Source of the DNA: Dryomyza anilis
Taxonomy: Eukaryota > Arthropoda > Insecta > Diptera > Dryomyzidae
Length of the DNA stretch: 64,000 bases
Reading direction: 5' to 3'
Assembly: GCA_951804985.1 (NCBI GenBank)
Contig: OX638133.1
Coordinates: 8,142,501 to 8,206,500, forward strand
Shown piece by piece: positions 1-12,722 of the stretch (its first letter is position 1; every line of letters starts with the position of its first letter). The notes below the pieces were generated by a model. It was not told the DNA's origin. It saw only the letters and a list, made by a program, of their open reading frames with translations, and made no database searches. The position numbers and the translations under genes were made by a program.

Positions 1-1080
1 ATAATGTGATTTATAATTATTTTTAAATGATTTAAACTATTGCATTTATATTGCAATATTATTAAAACAATAGTCTAAATTATCAAATTAATAATTTTAT
101 CATATTGATATAATATTATAAGTCAGTTTATCTCAATGTGATAAACTATTGTTTTAATGTGACATTTCAATTTTATTAGGACATCACATTAATTTTCAAT
201 AGAAAAAACTGGACGCCACTATATTATTAATACTTCCTACACGATGTTATTAAGAGGAAAAACCCCATTGACTAATTTTAATAGTAAAAAATCGTTGAAT
301 CAATAGGAATTCCTATGGATTTTATATATTTTTTTCTGAGTCTAGCATAAAGTCAATTTTGCATTTAATACTATTTCTTTTTACTATAAACAATTTTTGT
401 AACTTCTGAATAAAATTAGGAATATCTCAATTCCAATTAATTAAATTATAATAAGTCACATATCTCCTTCCTTTTGCACTATACACATTTCCATTCGTCA
501 ATAAACTCGTTTCAAAATAAAATTTAATTAAAATATTATTTTTGCACAATTTTTAATAACTGTAAGTTTGTAATTTTCGCTGTATGTTGCAACGTTTGGG
601 GGCGCACTTAATAGAGGCTTCAACAATTTTTTTAAAGTTTTATTTTATTTATTTTATATCGTTGTTAATAATGCAAAAGGCAAATTTACTGCTATAAGCT
701 TAAATACACTTTACGCGCACACAGCCACACGCAAACACCACACACCAACGAACAGCTATATTCAAAACACCTACTACGCCCACATCCGCATCCGGTCCTC
801 ACGCTTTCACTTGCACCCCAGACACTTGTACACATTATCACACTCACACCCGCAGCACAGTGTGTGTGTACCCGCAACAATACATAATTCAATTAAAATG
901 AAACACAAACAACAAATTGATCCCAATACGTTGGCTCGTATTTTGCATTGAAATGCAAACGAAACACCCAGTAGACAGTTGTAATTTATTTAACCAGAGG
1001 TTATGTTTAAATATTTTTGCCTAATACCATAAATTGTGTTATTAATATTTATTGACCCTTTAAAAGTAATAAATGCATTT
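1..1080. other. A+T-rich intergenic DNA, no gene seen
   Basis: Mostly A+T runs. At about 180-346 there is a decayed fragment of a family B element (motifs GACTAATTTTAATAG and TTTTTTTCTGAGTC). 700-900 is richer in G+C with CA/GT-type simple sequence. Open frames here are short and show no protein pattern. Confidence 0.5.
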
Positions 1081-1084
1081 TATT

Positions 1085-1375
1085 GTTACGAATAGATATA
1101 AGTTGCACCACTGTTTATTGCTTGCACAGTGTAAATGAGACGCAAGATAAATTAGCAATGTGTAAGAAAGGCAGGAAAGATCATTCCGCGCTCTGAGGCA
1201 ATGAGTGAGCAAGATATAGAATAACCGTTCTATAAAAAAACAGTGCCAAAGTGGTGAATATCGTGGATTATGGACACTTGTAGAAGTTTGTGGAAACTTC
1301 TAAAATCCGCCTCAGCATATAACAGCATTGAAGCGCAACACGTCGAGACGAAATATCTGGCATTGATTGGCCGTT
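1085..1375. repeat. Possible solo LTR or LTR-like fragment
   Basis: A G+C-richer block with a perfect 8-bp inverted repeat (AGAAGTTT-GTGG-AAACTTCT, about 1289-1308). A related block with GTAGAAGTTTGTG occurs at about 44670-44990. Both lack coding sequence; the LTR reading is an inference. Confidence 0.25.
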
Positions 1376-1379
1376 GTTA

Positions 1380-2034
1380 TTTGATTGTAATATTTTTGAA
1401 ATTATGTTTTTTTTAAATACTTTCAAAAAGGAGTGTTATAGTTGTCATATTATATAAGCAAATAATTAAAACTAAAAAAAAAATAATCGTTGCAAAGAAT
1501 TCTTAGAATTCAAGTTTTAATCAGTGAATTCAATAAAATAACATTGTCGATTTCAGGTTTATTTAAGCTATTATAACTTCTATACGTTCTGTTATACAGC
1601 AATTATTCAATACAACTATATTTAGCGATATTATCAAGACATCTTATAATATCTTTCCATAATGAAATGGTAAACCTTACTAAAGAGAAATGTCAAAAGA
1701 ACGTCAAGAAATATGTCGTCGTTGCTGTCCCTGTCGCTCTACTTTTGTAGCGTCCCTGTTGAAAAACCCTTGAAAAAACTTTTGTAGCGCTCTTATTGAA
1801 AAACCCTTTATATTTATTATTTATCGCATAACTCAAAAACTTGAGGCAATTTGAAAAAACTGAGTAAGAGGTTGTGATTGAAATTTTGAAGTCCATCGAA
1901 AAATAATACTAATATCGCGGATATTTTTTTTTTTGTTGTGTTGTGTTATTAATCGAAAATTCTTATTAATTAAAATAGATTAGTTATAAAACTTTACTTT
2001 TGATAATAGATCTTGACAAAAAAAAAATGTTGAT
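1380..2034. other. A+T-rich stretch, nothing recognised
   Basis: No coding pattern. A short direct repeat (CTTTTGTAGCG with GTTGAAAAACCC, then TTTTGTAGCGCTCTTATTG with AAAAACCC) occurs at about 1740-1810. Confidence 0.4.
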
Positions 2035-2335
2035 ATTTGCCGTTTGCATTTGACTAATGGCAAATAAATCATGGCAAATTACTCTTGGGCATTTCTTCTT
2101 GAAAATGAACATTTAATATTTGACTGAATTATTTAATTATTTTTAAAATTGACTGCGAGAATTTACACTTGACAAATGTTAACCATTACTGAAAACTGAC
2201 TCTTCTTAATTATTCACGAAGAGTCAGTCAAGTAAATTCTAAATTGTCTTTTGACAATTGGCTCATGAAAACTGACTCGTGACACTAACTAACTCTTGAC
2301 ATTTAATTTTTGACAATTGAATCTTGACAATAAAA
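2035..2335. repeat. Degenerate TTGAC-type short repeat
   Basis: About fifteen loosely spaced copies of TTGACAA/TTGACTC/TTGACAT, with some in reverse (GAGTCAGTCAAG). It resembles the other word-like degenerate repeats in the window but with a different core. Confidence 0.5.
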
Positions 2336-2559
2336 TTTATTGCAAAAATGGTCATGCAGTAAACATGGTCAGATTTGCCTGAATCGGGGGGGTTAAGACC
2401 AGTGGTATATGTCTAGAATGGTATACAATATCTAGAATCAGTCGACTGCATTACAGTTTTATTTTGTTTTGTGTAAATTATGTTATTGAAAATGAATTCA
2501 CAATTTTATGAACCTGATCAGAACCTATCCCTAGTATGGACTAAATTGATGAACTGCCA

Positions 2560-3040
2560 ACACGTAACAATTTAGCCTTTGACCCGACAAGTAGCACTCA
2601 AAAGTTTCTACTGGGTGCTTGCTGCGCGCATTTCGTTTGCGAGTGGGATGGTGTATGTGTGTGTGAGTTTTTCAGTGTGCGTGTTCAAAGCTTTCGCATA
2701 CATTGCCAATTGGGAGAATGTCGTTTCAATACAACAATTGGCGTATTTAACAATTGTGCGTTGCCATGTGTATGTGTCCCACAGCTGGGTGTGTTTATTT
2801 GGCTGTGTACCACACGGATACGTGTAGTTGCTACAGCGTCAGTGTGTGTGTGTATGTGTGGCAATAATTTACAACATTGTGATAAATTTTACTTAATTAA
2901 CCGCACAACCAGAAATAAACTCATTTGGTTCAATTTAACAGCAACGACACACGAACGCGAATGGCGACAGCTTAAAATTGTAAAAGTTGAATATGGAAAA
3001 AAAGTAATGCATGCTTTTAGGCGCTCAAGATATTAGTATA
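2560..3040. other. G+C-richer non-repetitive block
   Basis: Contains GTGTGTG runs and less A+T than its surroundings. It could be regulatory DNA or an untranslated exon of a gene outside the window. Open frames exist but look like GT-repeat translations. Confidence 0.3.
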
Positions 3041-3049
3041 AATATGTAC

Positions 3050-3260
3050 AATTAAATATTGAAAAATAAAAATGGAAATAAAATATAAAAAAATAGAATT
3101 TCAATAAATAATAAAAAGAAATTGAAATTGAAATAAAACAATGTAAACTAAATAGAAATAAATAAAAAATAATTAATATAATAAATAAAAATGTAAAGCA
3201 TTAAAAAAATATATATATAAAAAAATATTTATATAAAAATAAAATATAAAAACAATAAAT
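3050..3260. repeat. A-rich low-complexity tract (AAATAAA-like)
   Basis: Over 200 bp of AAATAAAAATA-type sequence, without coding pattern. Confidence 0.7.
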
Positions 3261-4146
3261 TAATTATGTTTAATACCAGCTTATCTATGGAGTTCTTTCT
3301 CTTCAAGCGATTCTCAGTCATTTTAGCAAATTAAGTATATTTCAATGAAGCTTATTTTTCACCACATCAACGACTCCTTGTTAAGGGCAAATGAAAAATC
3401 GCATTACGAATTGAGAATTAATGATGTTGGCGATAAGGCAGCAGCCGACGCATCTTCCCAAAAAAAAAAAAGTCGTCTGCATAATATCATCATTTATCAG
3501 CTGTGATAAGAAAAGAGCATAAAACAAAACAAAAAAAAAAAACTATTTTTAAAATAATAAATGTGAAAAAATCCAACCAATGAATCAGTGGAAAAAATCA
3601 CGCCAAAAACAATGATTTTTTCACCACAATTCGCTTATAACATGAAAAATAGGCCGCGCCTAAAAACTAGCTGTTGTTTCTCTCGCATTTCGCAGTGCCT
3701 GAAAAGCTGCAACGTATTTTGTAAGCAAATATAACCGTTAAAATTCCCGCAGGATGTTTAAGTCCAAAAACAAAAAGTAGACATGTGGGGCATTTGGGAG
3801 TAAATAAAAATAGTCGGCACAAAAAAAGATAATAAAAAGTAATCAATGTTATAAATTTCATTCCATTTGTCAACATTTGCCGATAAAACAAATATACATA
3901 TAAATGAAAGCAAACCACAGCGTCCTATAGAAAAAAATTAAACGCATACAAAAATTTTTCAAAATATTATTCTTATTTATGGCTGCCTCGAGGATCTATA
4001 AAGTAAAACAAAAAACAATGTTTCGCACGTGCGTTAACAGTTTGTGGCATTTATTGTAAAGCACAACAGATTAATATATTTTTATCATAAAATTTATTTT
4101 CAATTTTTATTAACTCCGGCAAAAGTTTTCCTTAACACAGGGGTAG
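3261..4146. other. Unassigned intergenic DNA
   Basis: Non-repetitive, moderate A+T. No splice-linked frame or RNA gene was recognised. Confidence 0.4.
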
Positions 4147-4164
4147 AAACAGAGCTGTAAATGT

Positions 4165-5636
4165 TGGATTACGATTACTTTTGATTACGATTAGAAATAA
4201 TCAAAAATTAATTTGAATCTTAGTGCATTTTTTTGATTATTTTCACGACTACTTTAAAATAATCTTTACTTTAAAAGAATAAAAATACAAAAAAAATGTA
4301 ATCCGACTTCTTTTATGGATTATTTCTATTTTTCTTAGATTACACTACTCAACAGCCATTCTGCGCAGCAGTCAAAGTTATTTTTGTATTATGTAAAATG
4401 ACGCCATTATTCGGAAAATATGTTTAATAATGTTACTTTGGATAGGTTTACAAAATATGGGCCAATAACTTTTGGACCGAGCTTTCATAAAGGTGGTCGC
4501 ATATATTTGCAAATATCACGCGTTCTAAATAACACATATGATCAAATGGTATATCGAATGAAAATGGTAGTCGAAGAAATTGAGCTATAAATGACAAAAA
4601 TATATGGGTAACATTTGAGGATAAAAAAAGTTATGTGAAAGCAATATAATTGAGTGCTATACAAATATGCATAAAAATAAAAAATGTGAGTGGATCACGA
4701 TTATTTTTTGAGCACCTATTGATGGATGATTGCTTGTAATTAATTTTAAATTTTATAACTTTATCTTTAATACTTAACGAGATATGTGATCCTAAAAAGT
4801 AAACCCATATTTCGTAGTGGATGTGGTAGATTACGTTGACTAAATCGAATCATTTTCGAACTTCGAATTACTATTCTACTAAAATATATTGAAAATAAAT
4901 TTCACATCATTTATCGTGTATAGGTGGATAGACAGACGGCCATCTCTAAATCAACTCGGAAAGTGATGTTGACCAAGAAAATATATACTTTTTCATACCA
5001 GTCACGTCTACTAAGATGTGCTATAATATTTATTTTTAGTTAATACCCAATTGTAATGCTTTCACATGATTTTTTCTGTTCTTAAAACTTATCCACAGAT
5101 TTCCTTTATTTTTATATCATTTTCTTTAAAAATGTACAAGCTAATTTTGCAATATTACAAACTGTACGTCATCTTCCGTTTTCAATATTTCGCCATTTTT
5201 TAAATGCATTTTTTAATAAAATTTTGGTCGACAAAATTTACATTTTTCGAGTTCTTCTATAAAGTTTTCTTAAACCAGTAAACCAATTCCAAACTATTGT
5301 AACAAATGTTTATTGAATATTTAATTATCTTTCATTCGATATAACAACTGAATTTATGGGTTTTATTAAACGCTAGATATTTACAAATATATGTGACCAC
5401 CTTTTTGAAAGCTCAGTACAAAAGATATTGCCCGAAATCTCGTAATCCTATCAGTAGAAAATTTTTTAATTCATATATTCAAATTATGCGAGTCATTTCC
5501 AATAATAGAAAAATAATGTATTTTACTGCGCAAACTTTTTTTATCATTTTGTTATGTAGTGTTATTTTTTGATTATTTGGTAATCGTAATCAAAATTTTT
5601 TATTTCGATTCTTTAGTAATCGTAATCAAAAGTAAT
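4165..5636. mobile_element. Foldback element with arms of about 0.5-0.6 kb
   Basis: The left arm starts with GATTACTTTTGATTACGATTA (4176-4196 region) and the right arm ends with its reverse complement (about 5612-5635). Further in, AGGTGGTCGCATATATTTGC (about 4491) pairs with the complement of 5380-5405, and TTATGTGAAAGCAATATAAT (about 4631) pairs with the complement of the sequence near 5055. The loop is about 4670-5040. No transposase frame; probably a non-autonomous DNA transposon. Confidence 0.7.
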
Positions 5637-5641
5637 CGCTA

Positions 5642-6419
5642 CACAGAAAAAAAATATACATCATATTGATGAATTCCGTTCTTCAAACCATGATTCATTG
5701 TATTGAAGAACCATTCATAATATTAATGACTAACGACATCAATGTTATGAATGCGATCATAAATATAATGAACACTTGGTACCTGTCGAAAAAGTGTTCT
5801 TCAATATGATGAATTATATGTGAAGAATACGTTCCATCATATTAATGAACAAAAACATAAAATACAACATATTTTACATCATATTAAAGAATGTTGTTCA
5901 TCAAACCAAATTTCAATCAAAATAATGATTTTTCATTCATTTTTTTTCGTTCATTTTGAAGTTCTTGTATGCTATTTCTTATACAATGCTTGCTCGACAT
6001 GCAAACATTTTTTTTTCGATTTTTTTTGTTGTTATTCTTCTGATAATTTTTTTTTGTTATTTTTTTTTTTTTTTTGTTATTTTTTTTTTTTTTTGTTATT
6101 TTTTAAATAAAATTTTTACAATCTTTTTTTCGAATTATTTTCTAAAAATTTTATTTTTTTTTTGAAGAATTCGTAAAAAATATTATATTCCTAAATATTA
6201 TGAACAAATTCATCAATATGACGAAATTCATTGTATTGAATATTTCGTTATTCACTATGATATTCTATAGTATGAATAAATTCATATTTATAATGAATGC
6301 ATTGATCAATATGTCATTTAATTAACGGTGGTATCAATATGATGAATCTGGAAGTTGGTGAAAAAATTCATCATATTTATGAATAAATTTATCATATTGA
6401 AGAATGGTTTTTTCTGTGT
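5642..6419. mobile_element. Family A miniature element (778 bp)
   Basis: Ends CACAGAAAAAA and its complement TTTTTTCTGTGT, flanked by GCTA on both sides (5638-5641 and 6420-6423). Subterminal words TCATCAATATGATGAA and CATTCATAATATTAATGA recur in every copy. The centre (about 6005-6160) is T-rich low-complexity sequence. No coding capacity beyond simple-sequence frames. Confidence 0.8.
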
Positions 6420-6505
6420 GCTATAATTCCGAAAACAAAGTCGACTTTAAATTGTTTATGGATTTGCGACATTCCTGTTTTTCACTTTCTATATAAAAAT
6501 TCTAC

Positions 6506-6840
6506 ACAGAAAAAAAAATCATCAATATGATGAATTTAATCATATATATATATATGCATTCATTATATATATGAACTTCTTCATAATATCGAACATTATA
6601 TTGAAGTACGAAAAATTCAATACAATGAATTTGAATCATCATATTGATGAATATAATCATAATATCTATGAATAATTTAATTATTTTTTTTTTTTGTAAA
6701 TTGTTCATAATATTTATGAAAATAATATTCATAATGATGAATATTGTTAAATTAATATTATTTTTTACGAATTTATCAAAAAAAAAAAAGCAAAAATACA
6801 ATAAAAATAAAATTCAAAAAAAAAAATATTCGATTAAAAA
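6506..6840. mobile_element. Family A fragment
   Basis: Starts CACAGAAAAAAAAATC followed by the ATCAATATGATGAATT end of family A, and breaks off in A-rich sequence where a degenerate repeat begins. Confidence 0.65.
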
Positions 6841-7290
6841 AATTTTGTCCGAAAGAAAAATAATTGTACCGAATAATTGTCCAGGGAATAATTTTAACGG
6901 AATGAATTGTTTTTATTATAAATTGTTTTCGGTACGCATTTTTCTGGTTAAGAGATTTTTCGGGGAAGAATGATTTTCAAGCATAATTTTCCAGGCATTA
7001 ATTAATCGAGGGGAAGAATTGCTCACGAAAATTCATACTAAGAAGAATTGCCTCTGGATAAGTTTTTTCGGTGCAGAATTTCTTTAGTAAAAAATTGTTC
7101 GTTGATGAATACTATCAGTGAAGAATTATCTCGAAAATATGTGCATGGGGAAAATTGCCGGGAAGAATTAATTCGGGCACGAATTGCCATTGGAAAAATT
7201 ATCCCGGGTCTCAGTGAATAGTCTCGGTAAATAGCCCGTGTATACATTATTTCGGTTATCAATTATTAGCTCTTGGTGAAGAAAATTGTT
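6840..7290. repeat. Degenerate GAATTGTCTCGGG-type repeat, block 1
   Basis: About twenty irregular units of 16-22 bp around GAAGAATTGTCTCGGG (for example CAGGGAATAATTT, GGGAAGAATTAATTCGGG). The same word family recurs at 10490-10920, 22380-22510 and 22985-23510. Confidence 0.6.
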
Positions 7291-7523
7291 TCTGAGATGC
7301 GATATATCGATTCCCGAGACAATAGATAATAGTAATATCGTACCGGGAAAAATTTTGTCGACTCCTAAAATTTATAGGAACAGATAGTTTATCAAATAAA
7401 ATACAAAAAATAATAAATATTCGAAAATGTTGTCTATTGTTCTTGATTTCAAAATTAAATTGAATCAATTATCAATTCTCTCGATATTTCTATTCTCTCG
7501 ATTTTCGAAAAGAACAAGTGTTT

Positions 7524-7629
7524 TATCCATAATTTTTTTATGATAAATATATAAAATGTAAAAGAATACAAATTTTTATCCATAATTTTTTATGATAAAT
7601 ATATAAAATGTAAATGAATACAAAGTATT
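7524..7629. repeat. Tandem duplication, 53-bp unit
   Basis: TATCCATAATTTTTT..ATATAAAATGTAAA..GAATACAAA occurs twice in a row with a 53-bp period and very few differences. Confidence 0.75.
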
Positions 7630-8889
7630 TTTAGAAAAGTACCAAAGGTTATTTTTTTTATAAAACTGCATTTGTAATTAAAAATCAGATTTTAAAAAAG
7701 CGTTCATTAATAAAAGTAAAGCCAAAAGTTTAAAAACAGATTTTCAAACATTAATTCAATATTCAAATATTAATATTTATCATTTTGTTATCTACTATAA
7801 AAAGCACAAAGTCATAAATTTTACTTAAATACATATTACCTACATAGTTACCTTCCACCTAAATTCAATTTCATAATCTTTGTTTTATTAACATATTCAT
7901 AAATTTTATTTATTTTCCCCAATATTCAAAGTAGACCTAAAATAGATTGTTATGCCTAACAATAAAAAAAAACCCCAAATAATTGCCACATAATCGAGGC
8001 AATGCATCATCGACTAACTTTGACCCAACCCTTATAAAATTTAGCAAATATTACGCATCATGCTCTGATTTATCAGGCGTATATTTCCTTTTTTTCATTC
8101 AACAATTAATGCGGCATTTATATTGTCTGGCCAATATACCGACTGCCTATATATAGTAAGGACTACACAGAGCCAACCATTAGTTTAAGCTCATTAAATT
8201 GAGCATGTGACCATGCGGCATTCGCACAGACCACCTCACATACTAGGACACACACAAGGTTTTAAGTTCTGCACTATATAGCTTCACATAATAGACAATC
8301 CATCACATCGTCATGTAGCACAACACATACAATACCTCAAATTGTGTTCAATTTCCTCAAATTCAAATACAACACATATAGAAACTTACCTTAGCAAGGC
8401 AGGCAACCAGGAAAACGCCTTCCGGAAGCCCAAACTAAGCAATGTCAACGGTTATCCTTCGATAAGGCCTTCATTCACCGCCAACGTAACGCCACGCCAC
8501 GTCACAAGACTAACGCAAATATCTCAAAGGATTTCATTCTATGAATTTTGAATAAACGTAGGTTTGGGCACAATTATAGGAGCGTCTGTCTGTTTGTTTT
8601 AGTTTAAACAGTGCTAGACAAATTAATGAATTGAGAGAAGTTAAAAAAAAAACAACATAAATCTATAGTAAGCATTATTTGAAATTCTCTAATTAGTCAC
8701 TACCTGGGTAATGCCTGTTACGCCACCTATCCTATCACTACCTGGTACGCCACACATTCTGATATCGTTACGATATCAATGCGAAATGCAGGACAACTTA
8801 CACGATATCGGAAAGTTTCCCACACCGATCTCGAGCGCTAAATTAATTCTGTATGTCGGAGTTTTCTAGGTACGAGACATATTTTGAAA
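7630..8889. other. Intergenic DNA with a GATATC-rich repeat fragment
   Basis: 7630-8700 shows nothing recognisable. 8760-8890 (ACTTACACGATATCGGA, GTCGGAGTTTTCTAGGTAC) matches the complement of about 27990-28140, so it is part of a dispersed repeat. Confidence 0.45.
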
Positions 8890-9808
8890 TCGAATCAAAA
8901 TCGAATTCCTTCGAAAAATATTGTGATATCGATTTCGAAACAAAAAATTGTCCGAAAAATCTTTTATTCGAATACATTTTTTTTCAAAAATAAATTTATT
9001 AATAAAAAGTTGTAATTATAAATAATAAATTAATATACAATATACCCTAGTAGAAATTTTGGTAGGGCCATGGTCATGAAGTGATCATGTCATTATTTGA
9101 GATGATCGGGATATGACGAGGCCCATAATGTCCTTGTAACGCAGTGTTCTGATCATGTATTGACCTCAGGTCATGATCATGTACTGATCGGGCAATTCCC
9201 CATTTTAATATTTACCCGACAATTGCCTTGTCTGAGACCGAGCATAATAGGGTTTCTCTCATTAATCTCGATCATTGCCTGATGCTAATTTAGTTATGAG
9301 GAACAAATAATGTAGCTACGATCGGGAACATTGACTGTTTAGATAATGTAAACCCTGCTATGGTAAGCATGATAAGGGCATGCAAAGGCAATGATCATAT
9401 TTTCTCTAATAGGGCTTACCCAACCCTATCATTTCCCGATGGCGCATCGGGCAAATTTCTACTAGGGTAATATATCACATACAACTCCTACTTGATAACT
9501 GCGAAGTACGGCAAAAAATGAACGAAAAATAAATATTTTGAATGAAATTTGAACAATATGCTTAAATATGAAGTAAAATATGTTGTATTTTATGTTCTTG
9601 TTCATTTATACGTATGAAACGTATTCTTCACATACAGTTCATCACATTGAAGAACACTTTTTCGAGAGATATCAAGCGTTCCTCATATAGATGACCGCAT
9701 TCATAACATTGATGTCGTTAGTCATTAATATTATGAATGTTTCTTATATATAATGAATCATGGTTTGAAGAACGGAATTCATCAATATGACGTACATTTT
9801 TTTCTGTC
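8890..9808. mobile_element. Family A copy split by another element
   Basis: The right end (AACGGAATTCATCAATATGA to TTTTTTTCTGT at 9808) and the middle (AAGTACGGCAAAAAATGAACG) match family A. The element at 9045-9467 interrupts it. The left limit is uncertain. Confidence 0.6.
9045..9467. mobile_element. Tc1/mariner-like miniature element (423 bp)
   Basis: Terminal inverted repeats CCCTAGTAGAAATTT / AAATTTCTACTAGGG, flanked by TA on both sides (9043-9044, 9468-9469). The interior is rich in GATCATG words. No transposase. Inserted in a family A copy. Confidence 0.8.
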
Positions 9809-10489
9809 TAAATATTAGTGATACTCATGCTGAACCCAAATTTTGATTATGAATTTTGCATATTAAAAATAAACTTATATATATTGATCAATTTCAAATA
9901 AAACAGTATTAAATATAATATTTAATCAACATTTGATTATTGTTCTTCGACAATTTGTCGCAAAATGTTTGTTCAACACTGTCAATAAACGATTAGGTAT
10001 ATCTACAAATATGCCGTAAGGATTTATGTTCCATATGTGTTAGTGCAATATACAAATTGTCGGTGCAATTCTATTATCAAATCAATTTTGCCACATATAT
10101 GACAAAGGAAATACTGCACAAATATGAACATTGAATTAATGGTATCTTTAATATTTGTTGATGAGTTCGGAAATATGACAATAAATACAATTTGTCAAAA
10201 ATATCACATCATCTGAGTGATGCAATATGATATTTTCATGAAATAATTGAATTTTATTACATTGAGTTTAATCAATTCAATATTTTGACAAAAATACAAA
10301 AAAGTCATTTAGTAATTTTTATATATATTTATGTTTACTAAAAAAAAACGAATTTTATTAAAATAATTGTAAGTTAGATTAATGCATTTATAATTTTTTT
10401 TTTTTAACTTATACAATATGTAATTTTTACTTTATCAAATTTATTTCAAAAAAATAATTGACAATAAATGTAATACCCACAGAAAAAAC
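9809..10489. other. A+T-rich intergenic DNA
   Basis: No gene or clear repeat boundary; scattered ACAAATTTGTC-like words only. Confidence 0.4.
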
Positions 10490-10920
10490 AAATCACAGAG
10501 TAAAAAAAAAATATGATTATGGCATGATTGAGCCAAGATATCATGAAAGGAATAGTGACTTTTTCGAGGCGGAATTGTTTTGGTGTAGAAATGTCTTTGT
10601 GATGAATTTTTATGAGTATAATTGTTTTGGGGAATAATTTTCTTTGTATGTATTGATTGGCCGAAGTATTTTACACGGACAAAAATTGATATAATCCATG
10701 ATATAGTCTATGGAAAATTTGTCTCGACGAAGAAGTTTTTAAGGGAAAGGATGGGATGTAATTCTGGCAGAATCGTTCTGGAATGTATTGTCTTGTTGAA
10801 GAATTGCCTAGAGTTTAATTAATTCGGGGAAGAATTGTGCGGAATTTTTTTTGCGACAGAACTGTCTCGGGAAGTAATCGGATTTAAATGTTCGCTGTTG
10901 AAATTTGTCTTTGACGCAGA
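10490..10920. repeat. Degenerate GAATTGTCTCGGG-type repeat, block 2
   Basis: Units such as GCGGAATTGTTTTGG, GAATAATTTTCTTTG and GGGGAAGAATTGTG in loose tandem. A companion word TATGATTATGGCATGATTGA.. occurs at both edges (about 10511 and 10927). Confidence 0.5.
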
Positions 10921-11226
10921 TTTAAAATGTGACTATGGCATGATTGAAGCAAAGAAAAGATGACTGTCGAAATAAAATCTATTTCAAAATTCATAAAAAA
11001 ATATCCAATAATTATTGTTACTGAATTTAATAATTGAAATGGTATGGTTACACTACTCAACCAAACGAAAATGTTTATTGCCATGGACATTCCATACATC
11101 AATTCTATATAACTTGCGATTGATGATTTTCACTGCATACTCAGTTTTCTTTCTTTTACTTAACGTTTATTAAGAAAATTGCTTTCGAAATATTAAGTCA
11201 TACTTCAGCCACTTTTTAGAATATGC
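10921..11226. other. A+T-rich spacer
   Basis: No gene or repeat pattern identified. Confidence 0.35.
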
Positions 11227-11880
11227 ACAGAAAAAAAAGTACATCACATTGATGAATTTCGTTCTTCAAACAATGATTCATTGTACTGAAGAACGGGATC
11301 CGTACGAAATGTCGAAAAAAATGTCGAATCCTAAAAATGTAAAATATTAAAAACCTTAAAATGCCGAAACAATTTTTGGCCGAAACAATAAATGTCGAAA
11401 AAATATTTTAAAGCTGGAAAATGTCGAAAAAAAAACTTTGAAAATAAATATGTACTCATTTTTATTATAGGAGCAAAAAATGTCGAAAGTTAAAATGTCG
11501 AAATATCAAAATGTTCAAATACAAATTTCAAATCTTTTTTGAGTCATTTTTTTACTATGCATTTTGTTACTATGCATTCATACCGACATTTTCTATTTTT
11601 GTTTTTTCGGTTAAAGATGATTTCGCCATTTTAAATTTCGACATTTTTATTTTTCGTCATCTTATTTTACAACATTTTAGTTTTCAACATTTTTGTTATC
11701 GACATTTTTAGGTTTCGGCATTTTTATTTTCAACATATTTGTCTTCGGTATTTTTAGTTTCGATATTTTAAATTTCGACGTATCGTACCAAACCCCTGAA
11801 GAACCATTCATAATATTAATGGCTAACGAAATCCATATAATAGAATGCAATGCGAAAAAGTGTTCTTCAATATGATGAAG
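11227..11880. mobile_element. Family A copy interrupted by a foldback element
   Basis: Begins CACAGAAAAAAAAGTAC, resumes at 11805 with CATTCATAATATTAATGG and ends near the family B copy that starts at 11885. Confidence 0.7.
11295..11796. mobile_element. Foldback element with 8-bp target duplication
   Basis: 502 bp between exact 8-bp repeats TGAAGAAC (11287-11294 and 11797-11804). The left arm is a run of AAAATGTCGAAA-like units, the right arm a run of the complement TTTCGACATTTT. Ends are GGGATCCGTACGAAATGTCG and its rough complement. An 8-bp duplication fits hAT-type transposition. Confidence 0.8.
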
Positions 11881-11884
11881 TGTA

Positions 11885-12720
11885 CACTCAGAAGAAAATG
11901 TTCCATTAAGTACTTAATGGTACCATCAATTTTATGGTTCAGGAATTAATAGTTTTTTCTTTTTCAATTAAAAGTATTCTAATTAATTTGATAGTATTCG
12001 AAAAATTCAGTACCATAATTCTAAATAATTCAATATTATTATTTTTAATATAATAAATACTATAATAATAAACGTGGCATAAAAAACATAAACACGAATA
12101 TAAACTTGTTCGTTTTGTACGTCATTCTGCGTGTTTGTGTTTGCTCAAAATGGTCGCATGCATTTTTTTGTAATAATCCATATTATTAATAGCGACATTG
12201 GTAAGGAATTAATGTACTTAATGTAAATTCATTATATATAACCGTTTTCTATTTATTACAGATAATAAATAATAAATCGAACTTCTGTTATGGCGACGGA
12301 CTCTAAATGCAGACTCAAGTATTGGAAACTGAAGCGAACATTGAATGTGCTATAACCTTTTGCAACGAGAAGTGTCCATTTATGTGTGTGAATTTTTAAA
12401 AGTGAATTTCAGTTTCGACCTTTAATTAAAATAAATTATACAGTAAATTAACTAAAATCCATTTTTGTTTTAATAAATTATTAGGAAAATGTAATACGAC
12501 TATACTATAAAATTAATAAAACGTATCATAAAATATTTATAGGTTTTGGTTATTGTATTTAATGGAGCACATTATAAAATTTATGGTACAACAAAATATT
12601 GTATTAACAGTTCCAATATTACTGAATTAATGGGACGCATACTATTGACCAATTTTAATAGTATAAATTATTGTTTTTCTATTAAAATACTATTAATTTT
12701 CCATGTTTTTTTTCTGGGTG
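11885..12720. mobile_element. Family B long copy (836 bp)
   Basis: Ends CACTCAGAAGAAAATG and TTTTTTTCTGGGTG, flanked by TA (11883-11884, 12721-12722). Inner ends carry ATTAAGTACTTAATGGTACC and CTATTGACCAATTTTAATAG. It inserts next to a family A sequence that resumes at 12723. No protein. Confidence 0.8.
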
Positions 12721-12722
12721 TA

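Noticed and set aside
1285..1312. Heat-shock element (AGAAGTTTGTGGAAACTTCT)
   Set aside because: The GAA/TTC spacing deviates from the canonical 5-bp pattern and no gene starts nearby; kept only as an inverted repeat in an LTR-like fragment.
5820..6165. Phe-rich frames resembling membrane proteins
   Set aside because: They translate the T-rich core of a family A element.
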